Source: Pseudomonas fildesensis
GTDB taxonomy: Bacteria > Pseudomonadota > Gammaproteobacteria > Pseudomonadales > Pseudomonadaceae
Assembly: GCF_001050345.1 (NCBI RefSeq)
Contig: NZ_LFMW01000013.1
Coordinates: 248,001 to 312,000, forward strand
Reading direction: 5' to 3'
DNA: 64,000 bases
Shown one piece after another: positions 26,365 to 35,445 of this stretch. The translations under genes and the position numbers were made by a program. The notes beneath the pieces are model-generated. The model was not told the DNA's origin, searched no databases, and saw only the letters and a list, made by a program, of their open reading frames with translations. Position 1 is the stretch's first letter; each line of letters begins with the position of its first letter.

Positions 26365-27408
26365 ATGACGGAATACAAAATTGCCCTGGTAGGTTTTGGC
26401 GGTGTCAATCGTGGTCTCGCTCAACTGATCGCAGAGCGCAATGCCGAGTGGAAAGCCTCTTTGGGCTTCAGTATCAAAATCGTCGGTGTGACTGACCTTT
26501 TTCTCGGCTCCATCGTCGCTAAAGATGGCCTGGACGCCAAGCAGTTGGTCGCGATGCCCGTCGAGAAGGGTGTGTTTGCTCAACTGCCCGGCGGCACCGC
26601 TGAGGCGTTCAACGAAACCGTCATCAGGCATTCCGGTGCAGACATGATTGCTGAAGCCACCTTCACCAACCCAGTCGATGGAGAGCCCGCTACTACGTTC
26701 TGCCGCTGGGCGCTGGAAAGTGGCATCCATGTTGTGACCACCAATAAAGGACCAGTTGCACTGCACGGCGCTGAGCTAAAGGATTTGGCCCGTCGTCATG
26801 GTGTTGCCTTCGAGTACGAAGGTTCGGTTATGAGCGGTACACCTGTGATTCGTCTGGCAAGACAGGCTCTGCCAGGTGTAGGGATTCAAGGCTTTGAAGG
26901 CATCCTCAACGGGACGTCCAACTACGTATTGACCCGCATGAAGGACGGCCTGTCGTTTAACGACGCAGTCGCTCAGGCTCAACAGCTCGGCTATGCCGAG
27001 GCCGACCCAACTGCCGATGTGGAGGGGTTTGACGTCCGCCTCAAGGTGGTGATCCTCGCCAACGAGCTGCTCAATGCTCGATTGAATGTCAGCGATGTGG
27101 CTTGTTCAGGGATCAGTAGCATCAGTCCAGAAGACATCGCTCAAGCAAGTGCCAACGACGCAAGTTGGAAGTTGATCGGCTCTGCAAGTCGCGAAGTTGA
27201 TGGCTCGGTTCGAGCGAGTGTGGAAGCGCGACTGCTGCCGAATTCGCATCCTCTTGCAGGAATTTCCGGTGCCACCAATGCGGTGTCGTTCAATACCGCA
27301 CTGCTTGGCAACGTCACGGTTTCCGGTCCTGGGGCCGGTCGTATCGAGACGGCCTTTGCGTTGCTGTCCGACATCATTGCCATCCATACCACCCACGGCA
27401 AGCAATAG
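26365..27408 (+). CDS. Homoserine dehydrogenase, short catabolic-type
   Basis: A 347-residue NAD(P)-dependent enzyme interconverting homoserine and aspartate semialdehyde. The nucleotide-binding loop GFGGVNRGL is at about residues 10-18. The conserved NKGP (about 131-134), the EGSVMSGTPVI stretch (about 152), ILNGTSNYVL (about 191-200), EADPTADVEGFD (about 213-224) and catalytic Lys in DVRLKVVILAN are all present. It lacks the C-terminal ACT domain of biosynthetic homoserine dehydrogenases, so it is not feedback-regulated by threonine. That and its place beside a gamma-lyase and a semialdehyde dehydrogenase point to homoserine oxidation rather than synthesis. AGGAGG lies before the ATG. Confidence 0.9.
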   Translation: MTEYKIALVGFGGVNRGLAQLIAERNAEWKASLGFSIKIVGVTDLFLGSIVAKDGLDAKQLVAMPVEKGVFAQLPGGTAEAFNETVIRHSGADMIAEATFTNPVDGEPATTFCRWALESGIHVVTTNKGPVALHGAELKDLARRHGVAFEYEGSVMSGTPVIRLARQALPGVGIQGFEGILNGTSNYVLTRMKDGLSFNDAVAQAQQLGYAEADPTADVEGFDVRLKVVILANELLNARLNVSDVACSGISSISPEDIAQASANDASWKLIGSASREVDGSVRASVEARLLPNSHPLAGISGATNAVSFNTALLGNVTVSGPGAGRIETAFALLSDIIAIHTTHGKQ

Positions 27409-27418
27409 GAGAGTCGAC

Positions 27419-28843
27419 ATGAGCGTATCCAGCATGGCCAGCGTCCAGCGTGTGGGCGCCAAGCAAATTGACGTGTTCAGTCCGTTCGACGGGCGCCTGG
27501 TGGGGAGCGTCCCTTGCCTCGATGCAAGCGCGGTTCCTGGCTTGCTGGAGCGCGCGCGGATTGGCGTGCGCGAGAGTGCGGCAATGCCTCGGCACCTGCG
27601 TGCACGTATCCTGGAAGAGGCGGCCCGGCGAGTGGAACTGGAGTCTGCGGCGTTTGCCATACTCATTGTTGCAGAGGCGGGAAAGACGCTGCGACAAGCC
27701 GAGAAGGAGGTGAAGCGTTGTGTGAACACGCTGAAGCTATCGGCGGAAGAGGCTCGTCGTAACGCTGGGGAAGTGATTCCATTTGAGGCATATGAAGGTT
27801 CCGAATCGCGCCAGGGCTGGTTCACCCGCGAACCGTTGGGGCTAATTGTCGCGATCACCCCCTACAATGATCCGCTGAACTTAGTCGCCCATAAACTGGG
27901 CCCGGCCATCGCCGGTGGCAATGCTGTGATCCTGAAACCCTCAGAGCTCGCACCGTTGTCTGCTCTGAAGCTGGTTGAGTGCCTGGTGGACGCGGGTCTG
28001 CCTCCGTCTGTGGTAACTACTGCCACCGGGGGCGTCGATCTGGGTAAAGCATTGGTGGAGCTGCGCGAAGTACGGATGGTTTCCTTCACCGGTGGTTTTA
28101 CCACTGGAGAGTCAATTGCTCGAAGTGCAGGCTTAAAGAAGCTGGCCATGGATCTAGGGGGGAATGCGCCGGTTCTGGTGCTCGAAGACTGTGATCTTGA
28201 ACCAACCGTAGCGTCTTGTGTTTCTGGTGCGTTCTGGGCGGCGGGGCAGAACTGCATCGGCACGCAGCGTATCCTCGTACATTGTTCAATCTACGAAGAC
28301 TTCCGCGAGCGTTTTGTCAGTCAAACGCGTGCATTGGTACTTGGCGATCCGAATCAACGAGCAACCGATGTTGGCCCGATGATTACGGAGCAGGCGGCTC
28401 GTCGCACGGAACAATGGGTGAATGAAGCACTGGCCGAGGGTGCTCTTCTCTTGTGCGGGCACCATCGCCAAGCGGGAAGCTATTCGCCGACCGTGCTGGA
28501 GCTTGTAAGCCATAACAGTCAGATTTGGCAGCAGGAAGTCTTCGCACCGGTGGTCATCCTGGAGTCTTTTGATCATCTGGACGATGCCGTTGCTCTGGCC
28601 AACGCTGCAGAGTACAGCTTGCATGCGGGACTGTTCACACGTGACCTGTCCAAGGCCCTGAAGTTGGCGCGGCAAATTGAAGCCGGTGGCGTGATGATTA
28701 ACGACTCGTCCGATTATCGTTTCGATGCCATGCCTTTCGGTGGATCCAAGTACGGAAGCCTGGGGCGGGAAGGGGTGCGGTTTGCCTATGAGGACATGAC
28801 GCAACCCAAAGTGGTGTGCATTAACGAAATACGCCAGGCATGA
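27419..28843 (+). CDS. NAD(P)-dependent aldehyde dehydrogenase, possible aspartate-semialdehyde dehydrogenase (non-phosphorylating)
   Basis: A 474-residue ALDH-superfamily enzyme. NAD-site residues lie in ITPYNDPLN (about 146-154), ILKPSELAPLSA (about 171) and SFTGGFTTGESI. Catalytic Cys279 is in AAGQNCIGTQRI, and PFGGSKYGSLGREG marks the C-terminus. The usual general-base Glu of the (L)ELGG motif is Asp245 here (MDLGGNAP), a conservative but notable change. The ATG at 27419 has AGGAGAG upstream, only 10 bp after the homoserine dehydrogenase stop. Oxidation of aspartate semialdehyde to aspartate would complete conversion of homoserine to a central metabolite; this substrate is inferred from the neighbour. 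Confidence 0.85.
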   Translation: MSVSSMASVQRVGAKQIDVFSPFDGRLVGSVPCLDASAVPGLLERARIGVRESAAMPRHLRARILEEAARRVELESAAFAILIVAEAGKTLRQAEKEVKRCVNTLKLSAEEARRNAGEVIPFEAYEGSESRQGWFTREPLGLIVAITPYNDPLNLVAHKLGPAIAGGNAVILKPSELAPLSALKLVECLVDAGLPPSVVTTATGGVDLGKALVELREVRMVSFTGGFTTGESIARSAGLKKLAMDLGGNAPVLVLEDCDLEPTVASCVSGAFWAAGQNCIGTQRILVHCSIYEDFRERFVSQTRALVLGDPNQRATDVGPMITEQAARRTEQWVNEALAEGALLLCGHHRQAGSYSPTVLELVSHNSQIWQQEVFAPVVILESFDHLDDAVALANAAEYSLHAGLFTRDLSKALKLARQIEAGGVMINDSSDYRFDAMPFGGSKYGSLGREGVRFAYEDMTQPKVVCINEIRQA

Positions 28844-29633
28844 GTCGATGATGGGGGGGCCTGCGTCTCGGCTCCCCCAGAACGATGAGTAACCGCCGAG
28901 TCGTGATCATCAAACAGAATCCAGTGATTTCGTTATCGAGAAATAAAGCCTATACAAGGAAATATGAGTGTACAGGTAATTTTTAGCCCGTTTGGGAGGT
29001 AACGTCAGTGTTTTCTGCTGTCAGCAAACCACTACCGCCTAAACGATTTTGCTACTAAAGGTCAGTTCACCTTACGCAATGACATCGTCGCTCTGCGCGT
29101 ATCGAATTGGCTACACTCCCACTCTGAACAAAGCATTTATCCCAGGCCTTCTGTCTCACCCCCGATTCCTCCTGCAGCCTTTCTCGAGCGCAAGGTGGGC
29201 ACTCGTCATCAAAATAGACCGTCAGTGGTCACCGCTTTTTCTTGTACACAAACAAACATCTTGTATAAGTTTTTTTACAGGATATGATCAAGGACACGAA
29301 CCAAAAATGGGGGCTCAACTACGCGATGAAACGGGTTTTTTGGTGCCCATTTGGCGATCTCTGGAACGTTAGCTTTCGGCAACCGCTCTCAATAGATCCG
29401 ACTGCCATAACCATCCTTAAATCCCATGGACAGCTTGCTGCGGCCATTGCATATCAGCCGACAAATTCGGCCCTTAATGATAGCGATGAGCTATCGGTGT
29501 GGTGCGTATTACTCACTGGATGGGCAATTCGGTATCGACGTATCGTCAACGCAGCAAGCGTAATTGGCTAATAGCGCCACTCGCGACATCCGCATCCTTC
29601 CAGTCCTGTACAGGGCACATTTTCGAGCTAGCC
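28844..29633. other. Long intergenic region without a supported gene
   Basis: About 790 bp. A G-run/C-run stem (28851-28879) near the aldehyde dehydrogenase end may serve as a terminator but has no T-run. Short open frames in the middle lack motifs and ribosome-binding sites. Around 29241-29271 two similar tracts, CTTGTACAC and CTTGTATAAG, lie 20 bp apart and could be a promoter or operator for the chemoreceptor gene. Confidence 0.4.
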
Positions 29634-31274
29634 ATGAAGAAAACGCTTTCGTTGGCCACACGTATAGGCCTTAGCTTCGCAGCAGTCCTAGCGCTTCTTT
29701 TAGTGATCACTGCCATCGGCATTCAGCGCGTTGCGTTTATTGATTCCACCCTAGGCGACGTTAGCGAAAACGCAGCTAAGGTGCAGCGCTACGCGATCAA
29801 TTTCCGTGGAAGCGTGCATAACCGCGCAATTGCTATCCGGGATGCGGTGCTGGTGACGAACGATCTGGATCTGGAAAAATACTTGTTCGAGGTTACAACC
29901 TTGGAAAAGGCCTACTCCGACTCTGCGGCTCCTCTGGATCAGCTGTTCAAGGGCGCAAGCGTGACTGCGGAAGAGGTTCGATTACTCAGCGCTATTAAGG
30001 AAATCGAACAACAAACCCTAAAATCTACCCAGGTGTTACTGGCACTGCGCCGGTCTGGTGACATTCCAGGAGCCCAGGCACTACTGATGCGTCAAACGTC
30101 TATGGATTACAGCGAGTGGTTGAAGCGGGTGAATGCGCTGATCGACTACGAGGAGGCGTCAATCAAGGCGAAGCTTGGCGCGGTTCAGGCAACAGCCAGC
30201 CAATTCAGTACACTGATGCTGATCGCAACCGTTATTGCCCTGCTGCTGAGCATCATGTTGTCGGCTGTGATTATTCGTTTTGTTAAATCCACGTTGGGCG
30301 CCGAGCCCACCGAGGTTGCATTAGCCATCCAGCGGCTGGCTGCAGGTGATCTTAATCAGACTATTTCCACAGATTATCCTGGCAGCGTGATGGGTGTATT
30401 GAAAGACGCGCTTAGCCACCTGAGAGAGACTATCCAGCAGGTGCGGAGAGCGGCCCAAGAGGTCAATCACTCGTCTACCCAATTGTCTGCCACATCATCG
30501 GCTAACAATGAGCAGATTAGCCTGCAAACCCGCGAAGCCGAGCAGGTGGCCACAGCCATCACGCAAATGGCTGCGACTGTTAATGAAGTATCCGGGTATG
30601 CCGCGCAGGCGGCTAATGCTTCCCGGTTGGCCGATATAGAAGTGGAAAGCGGCAATCAATTAGTTGCAAGCACCACTCTTGCCATCGAACAGCTTGCACT
30701 AACTCTTGAACAAACTACGGATACCGTGAACCAGGTATCCAAACACAGTGAAAATATCGAGTCAGTGATCGACGTCATCAACTCCATAGCCTCCCAAACC
30801 AATTTGTTGGCCCTAAACGCCGCTATTGAGGCTGCGAGGGCAGGAGAGCATGGGCGCGGGTTTGCGGTGGTAGCTGATGAAGTACGTTCTCTGGCCAACC
30901 GTACACAGCAGTCGACCGAGGAAATTCGGGAGATGATCAGTACGCTGCAATTGGGTGCTGAGACCGCATCGGAAACCATGCGCAATAGCTGCGAGCTGGT
31001 AAGCCAAACCGTTACACAAACTCGCAGTGCTCAGAATGCATTGGCCAGGATCAGCGAGCAGGTTGGCGCTATCAGTCACATGAACGCCCAGATCGCGAGC
31101 GCATCCGTGCAGCAGAGCAGCGTGGCCGATGATGTCGCTAAAAATATCAACCGCATTCACGGATCAACGGTGCAGTCGGCCACCGGCTCGCGTCAAGTGG
31201 CAACGGCTAGCATGGAGCTCTCGCTGTTGGCGGATAGCCTTACCGCGAAAGTGGCGTTCTTCAGCGCGGCTTAG
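29634..31274 (+). CDS. Methyl-accepting chemotaxis protein with 4-helix-bundle sensor
   Basis: A 546-residue transmembrane chemoreceptor. TM1 is at about residues 9-31. A periplasmic domain of about 155 residues follows with the RNxA/AIxIRDA-like helix typical of 4HB_MCP sensors, then TM2 near 190-212, HAMP (about 213-265) and the signalling domain with NLLALNAAIEAARAG at about 390. It ends in ADSLTAKVAFFSAA without a CheR-docking pentapeptide. I start at ATG 29634 (MKKTLSLATRIGLSF), which puts TM1 in the proper place; an upstream GTG-type start adds 45 residues with no resemblance. The ligand is unknown, though an amino acid from the adjacent cluster is a reasonable guess. Confidence 0.9.
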   Translation: MKKTLSLATRIGLSFAAVLALLLVITAIGIQRVAFIDSTLGDVSENAAKVQRYAINFRGSVHNRAIAIRDAVLVTNDLDLEKYLFEVTTLEKAYSDSAAPLDQLFKGASVTAEEVRLLSAIKEIEQQTLKSTQVLLALRRSGDIPGAQALLMRQTSMDYSEWLKRVNALIDYEEASIKAKLGAVQATASQFSTLMLIATVIALLLSIMLSAVIIRFVKSTLGAEPTEVALAIQRLAAGDLNQTISTDYPGSVMGVLKDALSHLRETIQQVRRAAQEVNHSSTQLSATSSANNEQISLQTREAEQVATAITQMAATVNEVSGYAAQAANASRLADIEVESGNQLVASTTLAIEQLALTLEQTTDTVNQVSKHSENIESVIDVINSIASQTNLLALNAAIEAARAGEHGRGFAVVADEVRSLANRTQQSTEEIREMISTLQLGAETASETMRNSCELVSQTVTQTRSAQNALARISEQVGAISHMNAQIASASVQQSSVADDVAKNINRIHGSTVQSATGSRQVATASMELSLLADSLTAKVAFFSAA

Positions 31275-31502
31275 GATGTTCAGGGCGGGGCCGAATGGGC
31301 TTCTTTGAAGAATAGAGTTCCGCTGGCATCCAGGCCTTATAAATTGAACGTCTGCACTGAACAATGTCGTGCCGCTCATGTGACGGTTGCTCATCCACCT
31401 CGCAGTAAGACTAAACGTTCTATCGCTTTATGCCCGTCGGACGACCTCTATATGCAGCAGGTCATTCCGATATATTTGTTATGACCCTAGAGGCGGTTTC
31501 CC

Positions 31503-32816
31503 ATGTTCAATACCAAAATCAAGAGCCAGCTTCACTCTCAGGAAGCCGAGCTGTCGGAGTTGCGCCAACTGCGTGATGGGTTAAACCGTGAAATGCTAAC
31601 GTTGAGTATCGATTCGACTTTTAAAATCACCGCATGCAACGAAAATTTTGCAAAGGCTTTGGGCCACACCCAGGATCGGCTCGTAGGTCGTGCCATGGCC
31701 GATATCGTTCCGCAGTACGTATCCAAACTTCCGTGTTTTCATAACTTTCGAGCAGCAGTAGCCGCAGGTAAGTCGATCTCTGACGAATACAGGTATCTGC
31801 ATGCTGACGGTTCATTGGTGTGGCTTCACGCACATTGGCAGCCGATAACGGATGCGACTGGCAGCTTGAGTCATATCATCTGCTATGCGACGAACATTAC
31901 CTCACGAGTAGAAAAAGCATCGGAAAACACCTCTTTCATTGACGCATTACTTCGTTCGACGGCGGTGATCGAATTCGATCTCTCCGGGCATGTACTCATG
32001 GCAAATGACCAGTTCTTAAACGCGATGGGCTACAACCTGGGCCAAGCTAAAGGGAGTCACCACCGTCTTTTCTGCAAGCCAGAGGAAGTTTCGTCTCAAA
32101 AATACAAGGATTTTTGGTCAACTTTGAACAAGGGTGAATTTGTTGCTGGCCGATTTGAACGTATTGACAGTCGCGGTCAAACCGTATGGCTGGAAGCGAC
32201 GTACAACCCGGTTTATGACACCGAAGGAACACTCTGCAAGGTCGTTAAGTTTGCGACGGTTGTCACCGACCAGGTTGCCCGTGAACAAGAAGTGAGTGGT
32301 GCAGCACAGACTGCATTTGAAATTTCCCAGCAGACTGATGTTAGTGCTCAACGCGGAGCAGTCGTAGTCAACGACACTATGCATACCATGCGTAAAATCG
32401 CTGTTGATATGCAGGCTGCCTCGGGTGGGGTCGAAGCGCTCGGTAAGCAGTCATTGTTGATCAGCTCCATCATTCAGACAATCAGTAGTATCGCCCAGCA
32501 AACTAATTTGCTGGCATTGAATGCTGCGATTGAAGCTGCTCGTGCAGGTGAGCAGGGTCGAGGTTTTGCGGTGGTGGCTGATGAGGTTCGACAATTAGCC
32601 GGACGCACCAGCACGGCCACTGAAGAAATTGCCTCGGTCGTCTTGCAGAACCAGAAGCTGGTAGATGAGACCGTCGCGGAGATGACCAACAGCAAGTCCC
32701 AAGCTGAGCAAGGCCTTGAGCTTGCCACGCAAGCAGGCCAAGTAATTGTTGAGATTCAGGAGGGCGCCAAGAGAGTAGTCGATGCGGTGGGCAGGTTTGC
32801 GACTCAGGTGGCTTAA
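31503..32816 (+). CDS. Soluble chemoreceptor with two PAS domains (BdlA/Aer-like)
   Basis: A 437-residue cytoplasmic receptor with no membrane helix. PAS1 is at about residues 30-135, PAS2 about 145-260 (each ends in the PAC-like YATNITSRVEKA and FATVVTDQVARE), followed by a short signalling domain with NLLALNAAIEAARAG at about 335-350 and GRGFAVVADEVRQLAGRTS. This double-PAS layout is that of BdlA, a biofilm-dispersion chemosensor; energy or redox sensing is the family role. It is close to the receptor cut by the left window edge. The ATG at 31503 gives MFNTKIKSQLHSQEAEL, a normal coiled-coil opening. Confidence 0.9.
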   Translation: MFNTKIKSQLHSQEAELSELRQLRDGLNREMLTLSIDSTFKITACNENFAKALGHTQDRLVGRAMADIVPQYVSKLPCFHNFRAAVAAGKSISDEYRYLHADGSLVWLHAHWQPITDATGSLSHIICYATNITSRVEKASENTSFIDALLRSTAVIEFDLSGHVLMANDQFLNAMGYNLGQAKGSHHRLFCKPEEVSSQKYKDFWSTLNKGEFVAGRFERIDSRGQTVWLEATYNPVYDTEGTLCKVVKFATVVTDQVAREQEVSGAAQTAFEISQQTDVSAQRGAVVVNDTMHTMRKIAVDMQAASGGVEALGKQSLLISSIIQTISSIAQQTNLLALNAAIEAARAGEQGRGFAVVADEVRQLAGRTSTATEEIASVVLQNQKLVDETVAEMTNSKSQAEQGLELATQAGQVIVEIQEGAKRVVDAVGRFATQVA

Positions 32817-32894
32817 GAAGCGCCACCTTTCCTTTGTGGATGATGGGGCCAAATTACAGGGGTAGGCACTACCCGTTTTGATGGCCTACGATTC

Positions 32895-32919
32895 GACGAC
32901 GCTATCCAGTAGCGTCGTC
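32895..32919. repeat. Perfect 9-bp inverted repeat
   Basis: GACGACGCT (32895-32903) and AGCGTCGTC (32911-32919) are separated by 7 bases. It lies at the 3' edge of the first IS66 fragment and 80 bp behind the chemoreceptor gene, so it may be a terminator or an IS end remnant. Confidence 0.4.
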
Positions 32920-32939
32920 CCATAGGAATTGTCCACTAC

Positions 32940-33010
32940 GCATAGCCACTTCAGCCGCGCAGACAGGATCAAACTCATGATCGCCTCTCCCGTTTCCCGC
33001 TGCGTAATGG
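32940..33010 (-). mobile_element. IS66-family transposase (TnpC) C-terminal fragment
   Basis: On the minus strand the frame reads QRETGEAIMSLILSARLKW, matching the AIMSLIQSARLNG segment near the end of IS66 TnpC. The nucleotide sequence is visibly related to the fragment at 45425-45475 on the plus strand. No intact transposase, inverted repeat or target duplication is left. Confidence 0.65.
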
Positions 33011-33110
33011 GTACAGGACTCAAGCACGGCGGGCATAGAAGGCGTGCAACTTTTCGGGGGCAGATCAAATTGAGTGGACGCTCTTTCTAGCTGTTCAAAC
33101 AGGTCTTTCC

Positions 33111-33330
33111 ATGCAACCACAATGTCTTTTCTATCCTAAGTCTTTCAAGATCCGGGTTGTCCTAGAGTGCGTCCAGCCCGGAACTTCGATTGCCCGCGTC
33201 GCGCAGAAGCACAGCCTTGACCCGAATCGTCCATAAATGGATTCAAGTGCAAACAAACAAAGCCACCGCGCTGCAGCCTGCTTTCATTCCGCTGCCCTTT
33301 CAGCTAGCGGGAGGGCATTCGTTAGCTGCT
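33111..33330 (+). mobile_element. IS66-family OrfA (TnpA) remnant, frameshifted
   Basis: The frame from ATG 33111 reads SFKIRVVLECVQPGTSIARV then AQKHSLDPN, the N-terminal HTH of IS66 OrfA, and stops at 33234. Shifting by one base continues HKWIQVQTNKATALQPAF, which is the expected next part (HKWI, then a Pro-rich AFIPLP). Thus one frameshift has broken it, and tnpB and most of tnpC are missing. It marks the left edge of the accessory region. Confidence 0.65.
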
Positions 33331-33630
33331 TCATAAAGCATCGACTCGCGCGGCACCGTCAAAGTGAACTAGCCCACCGAAAGCGCTGCTGCATGTGCCA
33401 CCGTTGTGCGAGACCTGTTGCGATGATTTGCATCGACCTAATTATTTTCACCACAACAGGGCCTACGCATAGGAAATCGTTATTGAACCTTGATGCTGTC
33501 GCAAAACATTTAGTAGCTATCAAGGGTTAAAGGACTTCAAGTGAGCCGTGCAAGCACGCTTGCGTCATTTACCAACGCTAGGTTGGCCAGATGGGGCAAA
33601 CATCGCCCGATTAACTCAGCCTTCAAGATC
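33331..33630. other. Intergenic region after IS66 remnant, nothing recognised
   Basis: No supported reading frame. It probably consists of degraded mobile-element flank; the terminator of the next minus-strand gene begins at 33631. Confidence 0.4.
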
Positions 33631-33659
33631 AGAAAACAAAAGGAGCCCGCATGGGCTCC
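33631..33659 (-). terminator. Rho-independent terminator of the isochorismatase-like gene
   Basis: Read on the minus strand, GGAGCCC-ATGC-GGGCTCC is followed by TTTTGTTTTCT. Stem of 7 G+C-rich pairs with a 4-nt loop, 22 bp downstream of the stop at 33682. Confidence 0.8.
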
Positions 33660-33681
33660 GAATAGCTGAATCGATACGCGT

Positions 33682-34227
33682 TTAAGCCGACAGATACTCG
33701 TCGACAGATTTAACGCTGGCGTAGCCGAACTCAAATGCTGCCATTATTGCCGCATGCGCGTGAGCGGCAGGGACAGTTACGCCGCGAAAAGTGAGATCCA
33801 ATGTGGCGCAGGCATCATGCAATACGGTAACCGGATAACTCATGTCTGCTGCAGCGCGTACAACGGCGTCGATGCACATGTGGCTCATTGCACCTATGAC
33901 AACGATTTCCTGTACACCTGCGGCGTCCAGCTGCTGTTTCAGATCAGTTTCCCTGAAAGCATTGATATGCTTTTTGACGATCACGGGTTCGCGACCTTCA
34001 GGAGCCACAGTTGGTTGAATTTCCGCGCCGGCAGATCCCTTAACGAAGAGGGTAGCGCCCTCATTATCGGACTCATGCCGTATGTGAAAAACTGGAATAC
34101 CTGTATCGCGCGCGTGACTGATCACCCGGACAGCATTCGCGACAGCCCCTTCGATGCCGGTCAAAGGCAATTTGCCAATGGGCAGGTATTCGTTTTGCAG
34201 ATCAACTACTACAAGACCTCGTTTCAT
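33682..34227 (-). CDS. Isochorismatase-like cysteine hydrolase
   Basis: A 181-residue cytoplasmic hydrolase of the isochorismatase/nicotinamidase superfamily. The catalytic triad is in place: Asp9 (VVVDLQNEY), Lys85 or 86 (VIVKKHINAF) and Cys118 (GAMSHMCIDAV, with the usual cis-peptide region before it). Length is normal for this family of amidohydrolases. It stands alone on the minus strand between IS66 debris and the metallo-hydrolase gene, about 90 bp downstream of the latter. Substrates in the family range from isochorismate to ureido and biuret amides, so none can be assigned. Confidence 0.88.
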   Translation of the reverse strand: MKRGLVVVDLQNEYLPIGKLPLTGIEGAVANAVRVISHARDTGIPVFHIRHESDNEGATLFVKGSAGAEIQPTVAPEGREPVIVKKHINAFRETDLKQQLDAAGVQEIVVIGAMSHMCIDAVVRAAADMSYPVTVLHDACATLDLTFRGVTVPAAHAHAAIMAAFEFGYASVKSVDEYLSA

Positions 34228-34319
34228 GAACGATCTCCAGTCAAATTATCAACGTGATGCTGTCGTGAGGGCGAGCCGTTTGCGGGACATTAAGCCTGCG
34301 TCAACGACAGCCCAATTAA

Positions 34320-35210
34320 TCAGAACTCTAGTGAAGCGCCGTCTTCCGGAATATCGACGCGACTCTCAATACCTTGCTTCTTGACGTAGGTGCGCAGTTC
34401 TTCACGAGTCAGGGACATGTGGTTGACTGCGTCCATGTGCACGGCGACGATTTTCGCGTTTTTCGCGGCCTTCGATGCGCGCAGAACGTCCTCTTCGCCC
34501 ATGATGATTGCACCCTCGAAGCCGGTCATCTTTGCTTTCCCAGCATTAAGCACGATGACCTCGGGGCGATATTTCTCGATGGCCTGATCAACCTCTTTAC
34601 GCCAGATAGTGTCGCCAGCTAGGTAAAGGGTCTTGTAGCCTGGCGCTTGAAAAACAACTCCCATTGCTTCTCCCAGAGGTTTGGCGAGAGCGGGTACTGC
34701 ATACATTTCGTCGGTGCCATGCTGACCACCGGTCTTGGTGATTTTGACGCCGCCGAATTCAGCGTCATCTGTCAGTACGCGTACGTTCTTGAAACCTTGG
34801 GAGCGAATCAACTTCGCATCTTCTTCATGCTGCGTGAACAGAGGGATGTCTTTCGGCAACGCCTTTTGTGCGGCATCGTCCCAGTGGTCAAGATGCGTAT
34901 GAGTCACGATGACGGCGTCGATACCAGAGATCACTTTTTCGGGCGACTCGGGCAGATCTACCAGCGGATTACGGAGGTTGCTGCGGTAGGTGTTCTCAAA
35001 TCCTGGGTAGGTTCCCTTTTTGGACAGCATCGGGTCGATCAGGAAGGTCGTACCGCCGTAGGAGATTCTGACCGTCGCGTTACGAACTTGCTGCAAGTCC
35101 ACTTTATGGGATGCATCCGACATCTTGGAGATGTCTGAGCCCGCAGATACCGCTGTGGCGACCCCGGCGCAAGCAATACTGATGGCAAGAGGGAGAGTTC
35201 TAAGGTTCAT
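34320..35210 (-). CDS. Exported metallo-beta-lactamase-fold hydrolase
   Basis: A 296-residue MBL-superfamily protein with a signal peptide (about residues 1-23, cut after VSAGS). The metal-binding motif HTHLDHWD gives His104, His106, Asp108 and His109; a further His lies in GGQHGTDEM and the bridging Asp in YLAGDTIW. The layout resembles UlaG-like/YtkL-like L-lactonase or phosphodiesterase-type MBL proteins, not a beta-lactamase. It is the upstream gene of a probable two-gene minus-strand unit with the isochorismatase-like gene, and is divergent from the GlxA-type regulator at 35446, which may control it. Confidence 0.85.
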   Translation of the reverse strand: MNLRTLPLAISIACAGVATAVSAGSDISKMSDASHKVDLQQVRNATVRISYGGTTFLIDPMLSKKGTYPGFENTYRSNLRNPLVDLPESPEKVISGIDAVIVTHTHLDHWDDAAQKALPKDIPLFTQHEEDAKLIRSQGFKNVRVLTDDAEFGGVKITKTGGQHGTDEMYAVPALAKPLGEAMGVVFQAPGYKTLYLAGDTIWRKEVDQAIEKYRPEVIVLNAGKAKMTGFEGAIIMGEEDVLRASKAAKNAKIVAVHMDAVNHMSLTREELRTYVKKQGIESRVDIPEDGASLEF

Positions 35211-35445
35211 GAAATTAATCCTGTTGATACATCGAGGAGACCATTCTTGCCCAATGCTTTGAACCTCAACAGTGGCCTGAATGACATATTTCGATATAAT
35301 CGGGCCATGTGGCCAGTGTTGTCCGGAAATGTGAGAAGGCAGACGACTTACCCCTTCCGTCTGTGCAAATACATCACCGTAGACGGTCGTTCATAAATTC
35401 CCGTGTGCGTCGATGGCAAGTACACGGCCAATTAGAGGCTGCCTG

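Noticed and set aside
28851..28879. G-run/C-run stem after the aldehyde dehydrogenase as a terminator
   Set aside because: The stem needs a wobble pair and has no T-run, so it is mentioned only as a possibility in the intergenic entry.
29284..29571. 95-codon open frame before the chemoreceptor gene
   Set aside because: No motif, poor start context and overlap with the promoter region; not supported as a gene.
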